Origin: Diprion similis
Taxonomy: Eukaryota; Arthropoda; Insecta; Hymenoptera; Diprionidae
Length of the DNA: 64,000 nt
Reading direction: 5' to 3'
Assembly (NCBI RefSeq): GCF_021155765.1
Contig: NC_060110.1
Location: 7,253,501-7,317,500 of the forward strand
The position numbers were made by a program, and so were the translations under genes. This document shows, one piece after another, positions 50,081 to 62,686 of this stretch. The notes under the pieces are model-generated. The model was not told the DNA's origin and did not search any database. It worked only from the letters and a program-made list of their open reading frames with translations. Position 1 is the first letter of the stretch. Each line of letters opens with the position of its first letter.

Positions 50081-53000
50081 ATGAAACCGAGCCAAGATTC
50101 GAAGACGAGTTTGGAATCGAGTCGTGGGCGAAATGGAGAATTGAGTTATGACCTAGAAATTTCGGATGGATGCGATTATGTTGAGAATTCGCAAAGGAAC
50201 TCGTCTGACGAAGTAAGAATAAAAATTGAGATGATAATTTCGATTTATTCGATCTTGAAGATAATTTTAAACACTTATATCTACAAATTTACGGTAAAAT
50301 TTTCTTCTCTTAAAACTGTTCTTTCGCAACTACACGCAATGAGATTCTACCAGAAAAAATCGTGCAAATATTCACTAAAGTCTGCACAAGGATTCATTTT
50401 TGCAAAACGCTCTGTGAATTCTTTGCAGTTTTTTTAACGCAATTGCGATCTTTCTTTCTAACGTTTCTGCGAAATTATACGAGTTTCAATTTTGTAAAGG
50501 AAGGAAAAAAGTTTAGGGATTCTCAAAAATAACGTCAGTCCGAGATTTGTACGCGGAATCACGCATAATTTCCCTGCGAAAATTCACAAACATTGATACT
50601 TCTTTTAGAAATAAGCTATCGCGTGAACAAGAAGCTTTCAAGAATTCAGAAAATTGATGGTAAAATTTTAACAGAGTATCATATAAAAATTAACAATAAC
50701 TAAGCAATTTTCTAAACAGTGAGAAGAATAATCTTGAATAAATCTCCGCTTATTTAGAAAAACTATCCCAAAATTCTTTGCAGAATTCTCTACAGAGTTT
50801 TTACAAATATAAATAACCATTAATAGTGGCATGGAAAAAAAGTCCAATCTGTGGATATGAATTACAATAATCATTTTAATTATCAGAAGGTACAGAATTT
50901 TTTTTTTTACAAAAATTCCTAAGCATATGTTTAAATTTTCAATTTTGTATCCTCGTTTTCAAAAGAGTTCGAGCTCCAACTGGGAACCGATTGAGACTAA
51001 TTACAAGTTCGTCGGTGATTTGACGGAGGTAGAAGACGAGGTGATTTTTGTCGATGGATCTCGATACAAGGGAACCTGGGATGCTTTGGGCATGGCAGGA
51101 GTCGGACGATACCGCATGCCGCACGGTAAGAAATTTGAAAACATTAAGGTTGATTAATTACGTAAGATGATTTGCAATTATGCGATCACGGATCGTTTGA
51201 ACGCGGGCTAACCCGAGTTGTTCTAATTTGCGCGCTAAATTTTGAAAATAAATAGTCTTTTGAAAAAAAAATTCTTTTCCTGGCGGAGTCAAAAAGCTAG
51301 AAATTCTTCAAAAGCTTTTCTTTAAAAAACTTATTCACTCTCCGCCAGGAAAGGAATTTTCTTCGAAAGACCGTTTATTTTTACAAAATTTAGCTCACAA
51401 ATTAGAATAGCTTGGTACCCGTTGCGAGAAAAAAAAATTCTCCGTACTTAGATTTTATTAGAAGCGCATTCTATCGAGACGTCGAGTTTTTTTCCAATTT
51501 TCTACTGATCGATGCCAGTTTTTTGATGTTTTTGCAAATCGACTAATTATAAGCTTGTCAGAAAATATGTACGTACAATTTAAAAATGTGAAATTTTCAA
51601 AGCAGTCTTTACAAAACCAGGAAAAAATAGTTCTGGAGACGAACAACTCTGTCTAAATATTAAACGAAAATTCAATTTCTGGAAACCGATTGAATTTCCT
51701 TGCAATCACCCGAATTTTCATCCGCTGATTTCGATTCTTTACTATTTTGTCCAAAACGCGTAATTTTTTTCATCAACTCTGTAGTAACAAGTGAAATTTT
51801 TTGGAGACTTCATGGTTATATATTCAATCGTTTGTTATTCCTGAAGTGTAATGTATGTACAAACTTCATGTTTCGCGAGTTAAACTGCGCAGACGTGTTT
51901 ATGTACAGTTTTTATTTCTGTAATTAATTTCTTCTTTCTAGCTTAGAGCTAAAACGAATTTATACTAATGCCAAACACGCAGCGCTTATGAAACATATCT
52001 TTGCGCATGTATCAATTCGAGATGTCAATTAGTTCGGCTATGCTTATACGTTACGTATACATATTTTGTTACACGAATTAGTCTTATAGTATTTTTGCAA
52101 ATAACGATCATATATTGTCTAAACGTGCCACTGATTCAGGAAATCGAGTAAATTTATGTCCAATGAATTGAAAAATTTAAGATAATTGAGTGTAACCGTT
52201 AGGCGATTAGCGGATAAAACTTGAAAAAAACACGCTTAGCTTGAATTTATATGTAAGTGAATTGGATTGGAAAAAATATTTCACTCGATTTCAACATTTT
52301 CGTGAAAACGATTCCGCTACGATTCAAAGCGAAAAAAAATCAGGGCTTACGCTAAATCGAATTACTAACCGTGAAGGCATATGATAAGTAGTGAAACATA
52401 ATTTAAACCCAATTGCAATGTTAGAAAATTTAATAGGTACACATGTGAAGCTTTGTTGATTAGAATCGGAAAAAAAATTCTTTTATAAAATCATTTTCAC
52501 ATGTAATAATAAAAATCTGTGTCGCAAGTTCATAATTTAAACACTCAATTGACATTCGATTTTAGGGTTAGTTACACAGGTCTGCAAAAAAATATTTTCT
52601 TTCAGCTACGTGGGATGTTTTTGGTAAATATTATAGTTTCGAGTGTGCTGGATCCAAAAGTGACTTCCATTTCCGTCAATCACAAAAGACGAGTTGTTTG
52701 CATAAAAAAAAGTATAACAATAATAAAAAAATCACCATTTCATTACGATGAACAAAAAAATATTTCTTATAAAATTAAACAAACTATTTCTTCACGAAAT
52801 ATACTTAACATTCCATGTTTATTCTTTTCGTCTGTGAAACCTTTTCTTCTTCTTTTTGATACTTCTTTGAACGCGCATCCGATTTCTATTTTGTGTTTGC
52901 CTGTTTGTATTTGTTCTTGAGTCTCACTCAAATACATATTAAATAAAAGTAAGGAATTACTTTTGCATAAGTTTGTTAGAATCTAGACTAGGATACCAGA

Positions 53001-56000
53001 TTTCGAGTTGAGTTCCGAGTTTCACTTCAAACGAAACTACAAAAAAGAGTTAAAAAAAAAAAAACAAACCTGACGTTATGGAATTTTTTCAGTATTTTTC
53101 CCGGTTTCCGTGAGTAAAAATCTATAAGCAACATTATAGAAAACCTGTGCAGTTTTTTTGTTGCAGACCTGTGTTACTACTTCCACTTTCGCTAGTAAGA
53201 CTCGAAATTTTTCATTCAAATCGTCAATGAAAACCAAATGATAAAATTTCTCCAATTTCATTTTTAAAATGCTTCCAATTTTGGTTTTGTGTGAAAAGAA
53301 TTTTGATACTGACTCGTTTTCAAACACATTTTAATTTCTCAAGACGTTCTTTACGACGGTAGAATGTGGGATGGCATGCAACATGGCCAGGGGAGGCTCG
53401 AATATCCGGGTAAGCAGAAGATAGACGGATTTTGGAGTCGTGGTCAACTTCAGAAGTGGCGATACACTTTCAGCGACGGCTTGGTATATGAGGAGGAGAA
53501 CTGGACTTACTGCAAATTTCCGGACCGTCGGTAAGCCATTAGATCGTCGATATATCGTGAATTGGAATTTATTTTCCTTTTCCTAACCAATTGATTAACA
53601 GAGGTGGAAATATTATTTTTCACCAGAATCCTCATCATTTTATCGTATTTTAATACCTAGTATTAGATCAAAATAAAAGTCTTGAAGAACGAAATTTCTA
53701 GGAAAATAAGTGGATACAGAGTTCACCGATTGTATATAATTTTTCGAATTTCGAAGTTCAAGTTCAAGATTAAACCAGGATTATTCAACCGTATAGTCGT
53801 TGGTTACCTATGGATCTTCATATCAGTAGCAGATATTCAAAGTTAGCCCAAAAATCGAGCACGAAATGGTCCAGACTAATACCCTCGGAGAAATCGAAAT
53901 ATCGCGAGACATAATTTCTTACTTATTGCGTTCTTTGCGACACTCGAGCAGTCGCGAACCTTTCGAAGGATCTGCAAATTCTCCGCGACTGCATCGCGAA
54001 AATTCGTTGTTTATCACCGTTTGGTTTAATCAACGCCTGGCTACTTACAGATTAATTATGCGGCCAGGCGGGGGAGAGAAGAAGTTGAATTACGAGACTT
54101 TCACGCTCCGTGCAGAGAAATTCCCCCGATTTTTCCCCTGACGCTGCTTGATCTAGGCGAAAGCATTTCTACTTTCGCATTGAATATGATTTGCCGATAA
54201 TTATTCTAGCTGCATCCGCGTACGACGTTTTTCAGGATGATCAGTTGCGCAGGCGAGCCATAATTTATCGCTGACGAATTTAAATCGCTCGGGATTGGTT
54301 CTACTGAAATGCTCACGCCGAACTGTTTTCTGCAATGAACTTTGTCTCGTCTAGATTCAACCGAGTCGAGTTTGAAACTTGATAGTTATAACTGATATTT
54401 CGTTTGTAAATGATCCTGATTTCCTTCAATCCATGAGGAGTGGTGAGAAGTTATTTTTACACTCTGTTTTCGTTTAGAAAGTTTATACTCAAGTAGTTTC
54501 AATATCAAGAAGTTTTTTTCTGTCCGAGAAGACTTTTGTACTAATTTGCAAAACCATGTTATCATATTTACATGCATTTGACGCCGGGTAAAAATTCTGC
54601 ACAGATTCAATCAGTCGAAACTAAACGGCCTTAATCCGGCTGGAAGGTCCCGAAGAACGCAGCATCAACCGACCAAAGTGATTCCTGCGGGCTCTTACGA
54701 CGCCGGCGATGGAATTTTCGATCCCTCGACCCTCCACGTAGCGAATTTCGATCGGCCTTCAAAGGTGATATTTTTCTTGGCAAACATCCCTGTATTATTC
54801 GGATGCAGACTATTTTAAAAAGTTCTTCCTGAATTTCTGAATTTCTATTCATGATATGCGTCACGTGAATCAGACGAACTCGGATAGCTGAAATGTTCTT
54901 TGTAATAATGAGAAATCACTCGAAATCACTGGAACCATTGTAAATCATAACGAATTACACAATATATCATGATAGCGTTGGAAAGCATGAAATTCGTTGG
55001 ACGTTTTGCGGTAAGAGCCAAATGGTTTCAATTCGTTAATATTCTATTGATTGCCATCTTATCACGCGTTTTTATTGATTGCCAATTCACCAAGTGATTT
55101 TCATTGATTTTTAATGATTTTTCAGCGTCCTAAGATACACCCTGTGATTTATTGTAATTAGTATTAGTCGATTCTATCTAATCCGGTAATTATTGAAAAT
55201 CGTCTAAAACACTCGGACATCATCGATGACTTGATCGATAATTACACGCTACACTGGAAATCAACGAAAATGACGTAAGAGATAAAAATTACTGATCGTG
55301 ATGAATGCTAATGAATTGGAATCATTGATTCGACTTCGAAGTGAACGGTCCATCGATCTCGTCAGTTTTTCACAGATTATCACAAGAAAAAAACTAGCAG
55401 AAGTAATTCGAAAAAATTAGTCCAATTAATTTTTAATGGTTTTGCCAAAAATGGACAAGTTCTCAAAAAGAAAAATCCAAACGGTAGAGAGTTCGAGTGA
55501 ACAAGAAAATTCACAAAGGTACGAAGAAAATGCATAAAGAAACATTAAAATTAGTATAGATAGTCAGGATCCCAACGGAAGGCGAGAGCAAATGGATAAT
55601 GAATTACTGTCGACGGGGGGAAGCGGAGCCGACAGGGTACCAGCCTTGGCTGAACGAAAATTGGTCGTCGCACCCTCCCGAGCTGCCGTACAGGTTGCCA
55701 ATGTCGACGGATTCGCCGGAGATCTGGTGGAAGAGGTGAGGCCATCGGTTTGTTTGCCAATAAAAAACGGAAATTTTCACGGGATTGGACCAATTACCGG
55801 GAATCGCTTTTAGAGAAGAAGAACTTTCTACGGCCGATAGGAATTTCTTATTCGATTTAATTTCTATTCATTTATTCCTGCATTAATTTGTTTCTGTTCT
55901 CCCCTTCACATCACCCCACAGAATTTTCACTTTCGAAAGAGATACGAGCGTCGTCCTTGACGCGAGGCGACGATCTTCGAAGGAAAGTGAAGACGCCAAG

Positions 56001-58921
56001 GCGGAATCGGGAGGAAGGTGGGTTCCACACCTATACATGCACGCGTAACAACTATTATCGAGAACCGACAAAGTCGTCGTTTGCTTGGCTCTGTTACGAG
56101 ATTCCTCTGTACCTGTCGATAATCTTATCCAACCAATTTTATTGCGAATGCGAGAAAGTATAACGAAATAGAAAACCAAGTAAAGGTATTATAACCGGTA
56201 CGTGGAGGACGTTGCAGGGCCGCAACGGACCTTTGTAACCGTCGGATTGAGGGAGAAGGAAGTCTGTCGTTGGATGACGGTGAAAAATGAACTAAGTTTT
56301 CATCTATTCTTCAATAATTCTGGCAAAGGATACACCAACCGAATTTATTTTATATAATCAAAGAGTAGCCCGCAGCTGTCACGAATATCATAGGCATCGT
56401 CGATGATCGGCGAATTCGTTGCTTCACTCTTGAAACTACAACAACGTCACTCTTACTCATCCATTTTGTAAAACGGCGCGTCATAATTTTTTTTTCACAC
56501 TCACCTTCATTTTTTCTAAGCAAAAATTTCATTTTGCTCCTACATGAAGAACTTACTGTACAGCGCAGACGGACATATCGTTGATGCAAAATCAGGATCG
56601 CACCCTAAAAACATTTTATCCCGCAGTTCCGATCCGGCGGAATACTCCTGCATATGCGTTTCCGAATCTCAAGCCGAGCTAGGATCTCGACCAGAGTCAG
56701 ATGCAGAAGATCTGGTATCCGTGTGTGGTGTGCTGGACGTCTGCGGAGGAGACCGCGACTCGGAGGTGGAAGTCTTGTAAGATTCGGTGAAGTTTAAAAC
56801 TTGAATTCAAGTCCACGACGAATTTACGACATTGAGCCGCCATTTTCTATCGATATTTGACGTTTTCGAAGGCGCGATTAGATTTAAAAAATTACGATCA
56901 TGTCTCAACTGGTTAATATTTAATTGTAAAACTAGTTTGGGCTACGGATTTTGCTACAATTTGCAACGAATATGAAAAGACAGAAGTTCTCCACACCTCG
57001 AGATACTTGTAATTCACTTTGCCGTCACTTAAAATGACCAGCTGTTCACTCGGGTCAACGCCATATTGTCACATTTCGGACTCTAATAATTTTTCGCTCC
57101 TTCCTCAAGTCGGGAAATGATCTGTGAACCAATGTCGTCGGCCGGGTACGAAGATGAAGATCCCGACGACCTGCTGACGACGGTTTGCGTCCGGCCGAAA
57201 GGAACCTACACGATTACAAGGAGGATACGATCGGCGAGCACTCTGGAGAGCTTGGATTCGGTATCCTCGAACTGGTGAAAAAATTTCTAAAAAATTTCCA
57301 ATGATTCGTTTTTAATTGTTCAGAAGTACACTATGTTTCGGCCACTTTTCAGAAACCGTCCGTATAATTTTTGAAAAAGTCTGAATTATTTCGATAATGT
57401 CGAATGAATTTCAAAAATTCCTGGCGTGTTTTTCCCAAGGACACTCACATTCCTTCGTTGTTTTTTTTACTTTCTTTTGAAAACATGAACAAATCTGCGT
57501 TTTCGTTTTTCGAACGTTGTCTGATCAAGTCGAGTGAAAGGTGGCAATCGGACCAAATTCCAAGAGAAGATTTATGTTTTTTCTCGGAATTTCACCTAGT
57601 ATCGCAAATTTGAATATTCCGAAACCTGATATCTCTGCGTAGTATTTTCTCTCTTACGGTACCGCGGGTCATAAAATACGGGGCTAGATTTTCGTAAAAG
57701 AGATTAGAAAATCTTTGAAAACACTTCAAATCAATTGTTTCGAACCGAAGGTGAAAAAATCCGGATACACCTATAGAAGAATATTTTTAACAAAACTGGA
57801 ATAACTATAAATTTCAGAAAATTTCAATTTCACAATGGAAATTCTAGTGAAAATCGTTAGAGCTTGAGAGCAGTTTTTTTTAGGAAAACTGGGAAATTGT
57901 CCGGAATTCACGTTGGGAGTGAATTTGTAGGAATTTTCGAAAGTTTGTAATGATGTCGATTTATTTCAGGACGTCGGACGACGGAGAACGGGCAGAAATT
58001 TACTGGGAACAGGACGAAGAGAACCTGATAAGGGATCGGGGTTCGGCGAAGGATCTTGACTTATACCGCAGTGATATCTCGCGTTACGGTGAAGTTGAGC
58101 AATGGCCGGAGGGCCAAGAGGACGAAGAGGACGCCTGGCGCTCTTACGCTGACGCTCTCAGGAGCAGCAAGGACCACGGTGACTTGAAATCCAGGTCGTC
58201 ACGGGTGAGGATATTATATTGAGACTCGGTTTCCTGCCGAACATAGTATCCTGAATATCTGGAAAGTAACCCCCTGTTCTTCTGCAGAAGAAACGAAAGT
58301 CTGTTGGTTCTAGAATGAGAACTGGAAGCATAAGAACCGCTAAACAAGTCGGGTGCAAAAAGCAGGTGAGTAGCTTCTTTCTCTTCTTTTTGATTTTCTT
58401 ATAACCTGATGCTCGTTTGTTCTTCTTCCAACAGAAAAAACGGCCGTGTCCCGAAGTCGCTAACGTGGATCAGCTTCTTCAACGAAAGGTACGTATTACA
58501 TATTTTCGGCAACTGTGGCTACTCTAAAAAACATGAACCCTCCTGCATGCTGATAATGTTTTGCAATGAATTTGATTAACCGATTTTGGGTATCAATGAC
58601 GTTCTCCTGTAGGTTGGAGACTTGCTGTTTTCACCGGCATTAGAGCCGCCCAGGTCACCGGTTTACTTGGTGAAAAAGGTGTGCGACAGAAAAGTGTGCA
58701 AACAAATCAAGGCCCGGATTTGCAAGAAATCGACGTGCGGAGCATCCGCATCGCCAGCTAATTCACCTGCGAAAAACCGCAAGACGCAAGTCTGCATGGG
58801 TGATAAAAAGAATGCGTCATCGGATAAGAAGAAAGTCTGTTCACCTTCCAGGCCCTTCGTAATCGTAAAGGAACGGAATAACATGCAACGTTCGAAAGTG
58901 AACTACTTCGACGTAATATAA
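50081..58921 (+). CDS. MORN-repeat protein, MORN5-like, with long C-terminal extension
   Basis: Twelve coding exons: 50081-50212, 50966-51125, 53344-53530, 54605-54764, 55560-55735, 55922-56017, 56564-56776, 57110-57274, 57970-58204, 58288-58365, 58435-58488 and 58613-58921. All have GT-AG borders and closing phases, for 654 residues. Residues 78-98 and 100-121 are MORN repeats (RYKGTWDALGMAGVGRY; YDGRMWDGMQHGQGRLEYP). TFSDGLVYEEENWTYC, DRRFNQSKLNGLNPAG and WIMNYCRRG (about 225-233) then match vertebrate MORN5 block by block, so the family call is firm. MORN5 is a small protein, about 160 residues in human, associated with ciliated and sperm cells. Here the homology ends near 233 and about 420 further residues follow: acidic Ser/Asp/Glu-rich sequence, then a Lys/Arg- and Cys-rich end (KKRKSVGSRMRTGS; VCDRKVCKQIKARIC). 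No extra domain is recognised. The ATG is the first in its frame after an in-frame TAG at 50057. The exon 5 acceptor (TTAGTATAG) is atypical but is the only one nearby that keeps the conserved frame. Confidence 0.9.
51126..53343 (+). other. Longest intron of the MORN gene
   Basis: 2,218 bases, AT-rich, holding the foldback at 51.2-51.4 kb. A 17-base near-match in inverted orientation (ACACAGGTCTGCA near 52577 and 53165) is too short to mean much. Open frames here lack coding features. Confidence 0.5.
51205..51420. repeat. Foldback element in a MORN-gene intron
   Basis: Arms 51205-51288 and 51339-51420 are inverted copies. The core TTTTCCTGGCGGAG is matched exactly by CTCCGCCAGGAAA, and similarity continues outward through TCTAATTTG and its complement. 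No coding capacity. It lies in the 2.2-kb intron between exons 2 and 3 and looks like a foldback or miniature inverted-repeat transposon. Confidence 0.75.
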
Positions 58922-59069
58922 CGATTATGTTGTTTATTTTCATTTCTCACGACCGGACTTTATCAAGTGTATGTGATAGATTTTTACACTTCTTTGAATC
59001 ACATTATATCTATACATGCGTGTGCATGTGTGTGTCTGTGTGTGCGTATATATATGTATATACGCATTC

Positions 59070-59890
59070 GCCTCATGTCATCAGATCCTTGCATAACTTT
59101 TTTCACATTGATTCCACTTCAACAAAAGCCTAATTTGTTCAATGAATTTTCTCGCTACTCTTTCATGGTGCGACAATCGTTTTTGTGTAAAAAAAAGGGA
59201 AAGGTAAGAAAACACTATTTTTTAAATTCTGCAATGTTTTCCACAGATTTCGGGTAAAAAAATAAGTAATATTTATTATAATTAGAAAGTGGGCTGCGGC
59301 TGCCTCATATTTTTATTACATTTTTTTTAGTTGCCAAAATGAAAAAAAATACAAAAATCAAATCCTAGTAGTCTTTACAGAATCGGAAAAAAAAAAGAAA
59401 AATAAAACATACCCTGGAAAATCTTGATATTATGCATATGGTTAAAAATAAATCAGAAAAATCTTTCTATGTTTTGATCTTTTTTATTGAAAAAAAATAT
59501 TTTTCCCATTTATTTTCAAAAATATGCAAGATATGAAAATTTTCCAGGACATGTTTTCTTTTTATTTTTTTCCCGCTTCTGTAAGGACTATTAGGATTTT
59601 ATTCATTATTTTATTTTTTATTTCGGAAACTAAAACAGGGTATAAAAAAAATACGAGGCAGCCGCAGCCCGCCTTCTAATTGTGATATATATTGCGTATT
59701 TTTGACTCAGAATCTGTGAAAAAATTGCAGAATTTAAAAAATGGTGATTTTTAGTCACCCCTTTTTTACACGAAAACAATCGTCGCGCGACCTGACAGAG
59801 TAGCGAGAAAGTTCTTTAAAAAATTAGGCTTCTTCCGAAGTGGAATCAATGCGAAAAAAAAGTTATGCAAGGATCTGATGATATGAGGCA
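59070..59890. repeat. Long imperfect inverted repeat between two convergent genes
   Basis: Left arm about 59070-59465, right arm about 59495-59890, spacer about 30. Matching landmarks run the full length: GCCTCATGTCATCAGATCC against GGATCTGATGATATGAGGC at the outer ends; the GGCTGCGGCTGCCTC blocks in the middle; CCTGGAAAATCTTGATAT against ATATGAAAATTTTCCAGG near the centre. By eye the arms agree at roughly four of five positions, with small indels. Neither arm encodes anything. It lies between the stop codon of the MORN5-like gene (58921) and that of the FASTK gene (60110), so it may be part of both 3' untranslated regions. A foldback transposon or an endogenous hairpin-RNA locus are the two readings. 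Confidence 0.88.
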
Positions 59891-59905
59891 AATGACTCCT
59901 CGATC

Positions 59906-59970
59906 TCGATATATATATATATGTATATGTATATATATGTGGGACGTTCCAAGTGAAATATATATATTAT
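59906..59970. repeat. TA-rich microsatellite blocks
   Basis: TATATATATG and ATATATATTATATATA stretches just outside the right arm of the inverted repeat. Confidence 0.8.
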
Positions 59971-60109
59971 ATATAAATGGCAGCTTCACGGCCCAGGGAA
60001 AAATTCTAAACGCCGGAAGGTGTCTCGATGATGATGGAAGATAAAAAAAGTAAAGAACAAATGATACCCATAAAATTTGTACAGATACTGATGACGATGA
60101 GTGTTTAGA

Positions 60110-62686
60110 TCAGCGGAAGACCTTGTATTGTAGGTATTCGAATTTCTGTTTGTCATTCTCGAGTCGCTGCCAGTTCCTCAGAGTTATCTATAAAACAACG
60201 CAACGTCGAAGAAACGGGCCAACGAATTAGTACCATTATGAGAATATCGATCTGCAGTAGAAACGTACCCAAACAGGATCGTAGCCAATATGTTTGAGCT
60301 GCCTCTTCTTAGCGTGGAAATCCCTTAGTAAACGGTTCGTATTTCCCGCAAACACATTTGGCGGCGTCACCACTAGAGCCAGCCATTTGGTATCGTCTGC
60401 GCCAATCCGTGGAACCCGTTTAACGCTTCCAAAAGGTATTTGGGACAGCATGGAGCTGATAGGAATAGGACGCTTCTTTGCATCCAGGCAAACGATTATG
60501 TCGGGGTGGCAGTATTGCGGCAGTACGTGATCGACGTGAAACATTTTCTTTGAACCTAGGTATTTCTTGAAACAGACGAATACAAGATTTATTTTAGGCA
60601 TATTGCAAACAAGAAAGGTTTGGAAACTGAGTAAAGTAAAGCATGTACCTCGCAGACCCTTATTACATCTAATATAACGTAATGGAAAATTTTTAACGGC
60701 TGATCCTTAAAAGTAGGCAGAGGTACCGTCATTCTCTGGAAAAATAGAAAATTTTGTATATCAACTTCAGGAACCGAAAAAAGAGTTCCTGGTTCTAGCT
60801 TCTGCGAGCTTTTACCATGGCGATGTTTTGCCGCCAATCCATGTTGAGTCTCGGGCCTGTATAGTCTGGCATTTCAGCTTCAATATCCAAATCTAGAGCA
60901 AATACTTCCTGAACTACATTCCTGTCCGATCGGTACATTTTTTTGATGGTCTTGGGATCCAGCACTTTGGCTATTAAATTTTTTGGCCATAGGTTAAATA
61001 TGCTAAGGCTATGCAAGCACTTAGCAAGGCATCCCGGGAAACTGTATATAAGTTTTCAATCAGGAATTGGTAATTTTCGATTTCATCAAAGAGCGCATGA
61101 ATCGAATACGCACCAGTTTATTTCAGAGTAGCGTCTGGATTCGTTCAGTTCTTCTATGATCGCATTAAGGATGTTAGGTTGCTCATGAGGAATATAGCAG
61201 AAAACGGACAGAGCAACAAGTAACCGAGTTATATCCTTCACCCTGGCTATGAATATTTCTGTATATAATCTGAAAAAATAAATTACAGGTGTAGTTGGGC
61301 AATAAACTGACGTCATTGCCCTACAATTATTGCACTCACCTCACTGCGGCAGCATTCAACAACTCTGGATAAAATAATCTGTTATATGTAGCAGCAGACA
61401 CAACGTGACTGACGCAGATCATTGAGAGTCGCGGTAACTGTGGTATCGTACACTCCAATAATTTGCAGAGGAGCTTGCATTGATCGTAATTGATGCTGTA
61501 GCTGAAAAACACACGAAATTAGTCTAGAATCATTTCGTCGGACAGAAAATTTTTCGAATTTACCTGGCTTTCAAGCTCAGAAACTTATCTCTGTCATTTG
61601 AATGGTACATTGAAAATGTACCTACCCAATGATTTTGAACATAGCAATCAAACTGGTACTGTGGATGACGTCAATGTTTTCAGCCGTTTTCTGAATCACG
61701 ATCGTGAGCAATGTACGATCCTGGATCGGAGCGCCGGATCTGAAGAACGCATGTGCAATGATGGCTATTTCTTCCATGTCCAAATTGTGTACCAAAGAGT
61801 TGAGCTTGTGTTCAACTTTGCTGTAGTTGAACTTGGGATTGACTTCGTTTCTGGTGAACTTGGCAACTTTTAAGAATGTTGCAGCAATGTAGAAAAAAAG
61901 CTGCACTAGGTGGGATTGCGAAAGATTAGATACATCGTTGCCTAGTTTGATTATAATGTGATCTATAAAAGGTGACCTGCTCGTCCATTTGAGTCTGTAC
62001 CAGTGGTCAGAGATCAGAAGGATCTGCGAATAAGACCATTTTTCGGCTCGTGCTTTGCATTCATGATCAAGGACTCTGATGATAACTGGGCAGCGGGCAT
62101 CCTGATCGCTTTCATCTGAGATCCAGAGCATGAGCGAGCAGAGGACATGGCTGAGCTGTTCGTCGCTGAATTTTTTGCAGCTTGTCGCCAGCGTCAGCAT
62201 GATAGGGACGTACTTATTCGCGTGCATTTTCTCATTCTTCTGACAGGCGTAGTGAGATATCTTCCTAAAGCTTTCGACCAGCTTCGAGATAGGCTCGAGC
62301 CTCCAGTTAGTCTGTATTAACTTGTCCACCTCATCCTCAGATATGATATTGGTTTCGCATCGGTTGGGTGGATAAACGATGGTCGTGTTGTAAGCTTTTC
62401 TCTGCTCTAGAATACGGTGTGTAAGCCTGTTTGGCGTTTTTTCCAGTCGGACGTGCGGTTTCTCTGTGTTGAAGTAGCTTTCGTCGTTGTCGAAGAATAT
62501 TTTGGTCGACTTATTCTTCGCTCTCTCCCAGTTACTGTAGAACTGCACCTGGGGCATAGTGCACCATATGCAGGGTGTATATGCTGCTAGAATTTGTTTG
62601 CTCTTGAGATCGCGAGCTGAGTTCAACTTAACCTCAAACTGCCGAAAGATTTTTACTCGGCAATGTGACAAAATGAATTTGTACAT
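60110..62686 (-). CDS. FASTK-family mitochondrial RNA-regulating protein with RAP domain
   Basis: Seven coding exons on the minus strand: 62686-61626, 61501-61340, 61269-61114, 61041-60816, 60735-60649, 60565-60269 and 60187-60110. Phases close and the product is about 688 residues. The N-terminus (MYKFILSHCRVKIFRQFEVK) is basic, without acidic residues until late, as for mitochondrial import. The middle is helical, with Leu-rich repeats such as SLIAMFKIIG joined to YSINYDQ. Residues about 480-530 (FALDLDIEAEMPDYTGPRLN) match the FAST domain. The end is a RAP domain: DDTKWLALVVTPPNVF, LKHIGYDPVWITLRNWQRL, EYLQYKVFR. FASTK-domain proteins bind and process mitochondrial transcripts. Which subfamily member (FASTKD1-5 types) cannot be decided by eye. 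It is convergent with the MORN5-like gene. Confidence 0.93.

Noticed and set aside
52565-53185. Second large inverted repeat in the MORN intron
   Set aside because: Only about 17 bases around ACACAGGTCTGCA match; no extension on either side.
55888-56163. Plus-strand 91-codon frame overlapping exon 6 of the MORN gene
   Set aside because: Out of frame with the exon phase on both sides; a shadow.
61564-61590. A 27-base in-frame micro-exon in the FASTK gene
   Set aside because: It would need a 34-base intron. Direct joining of 61626 to 61501 keeps phase and gives KIIGYSINYDQ, which fits the family pattern better.
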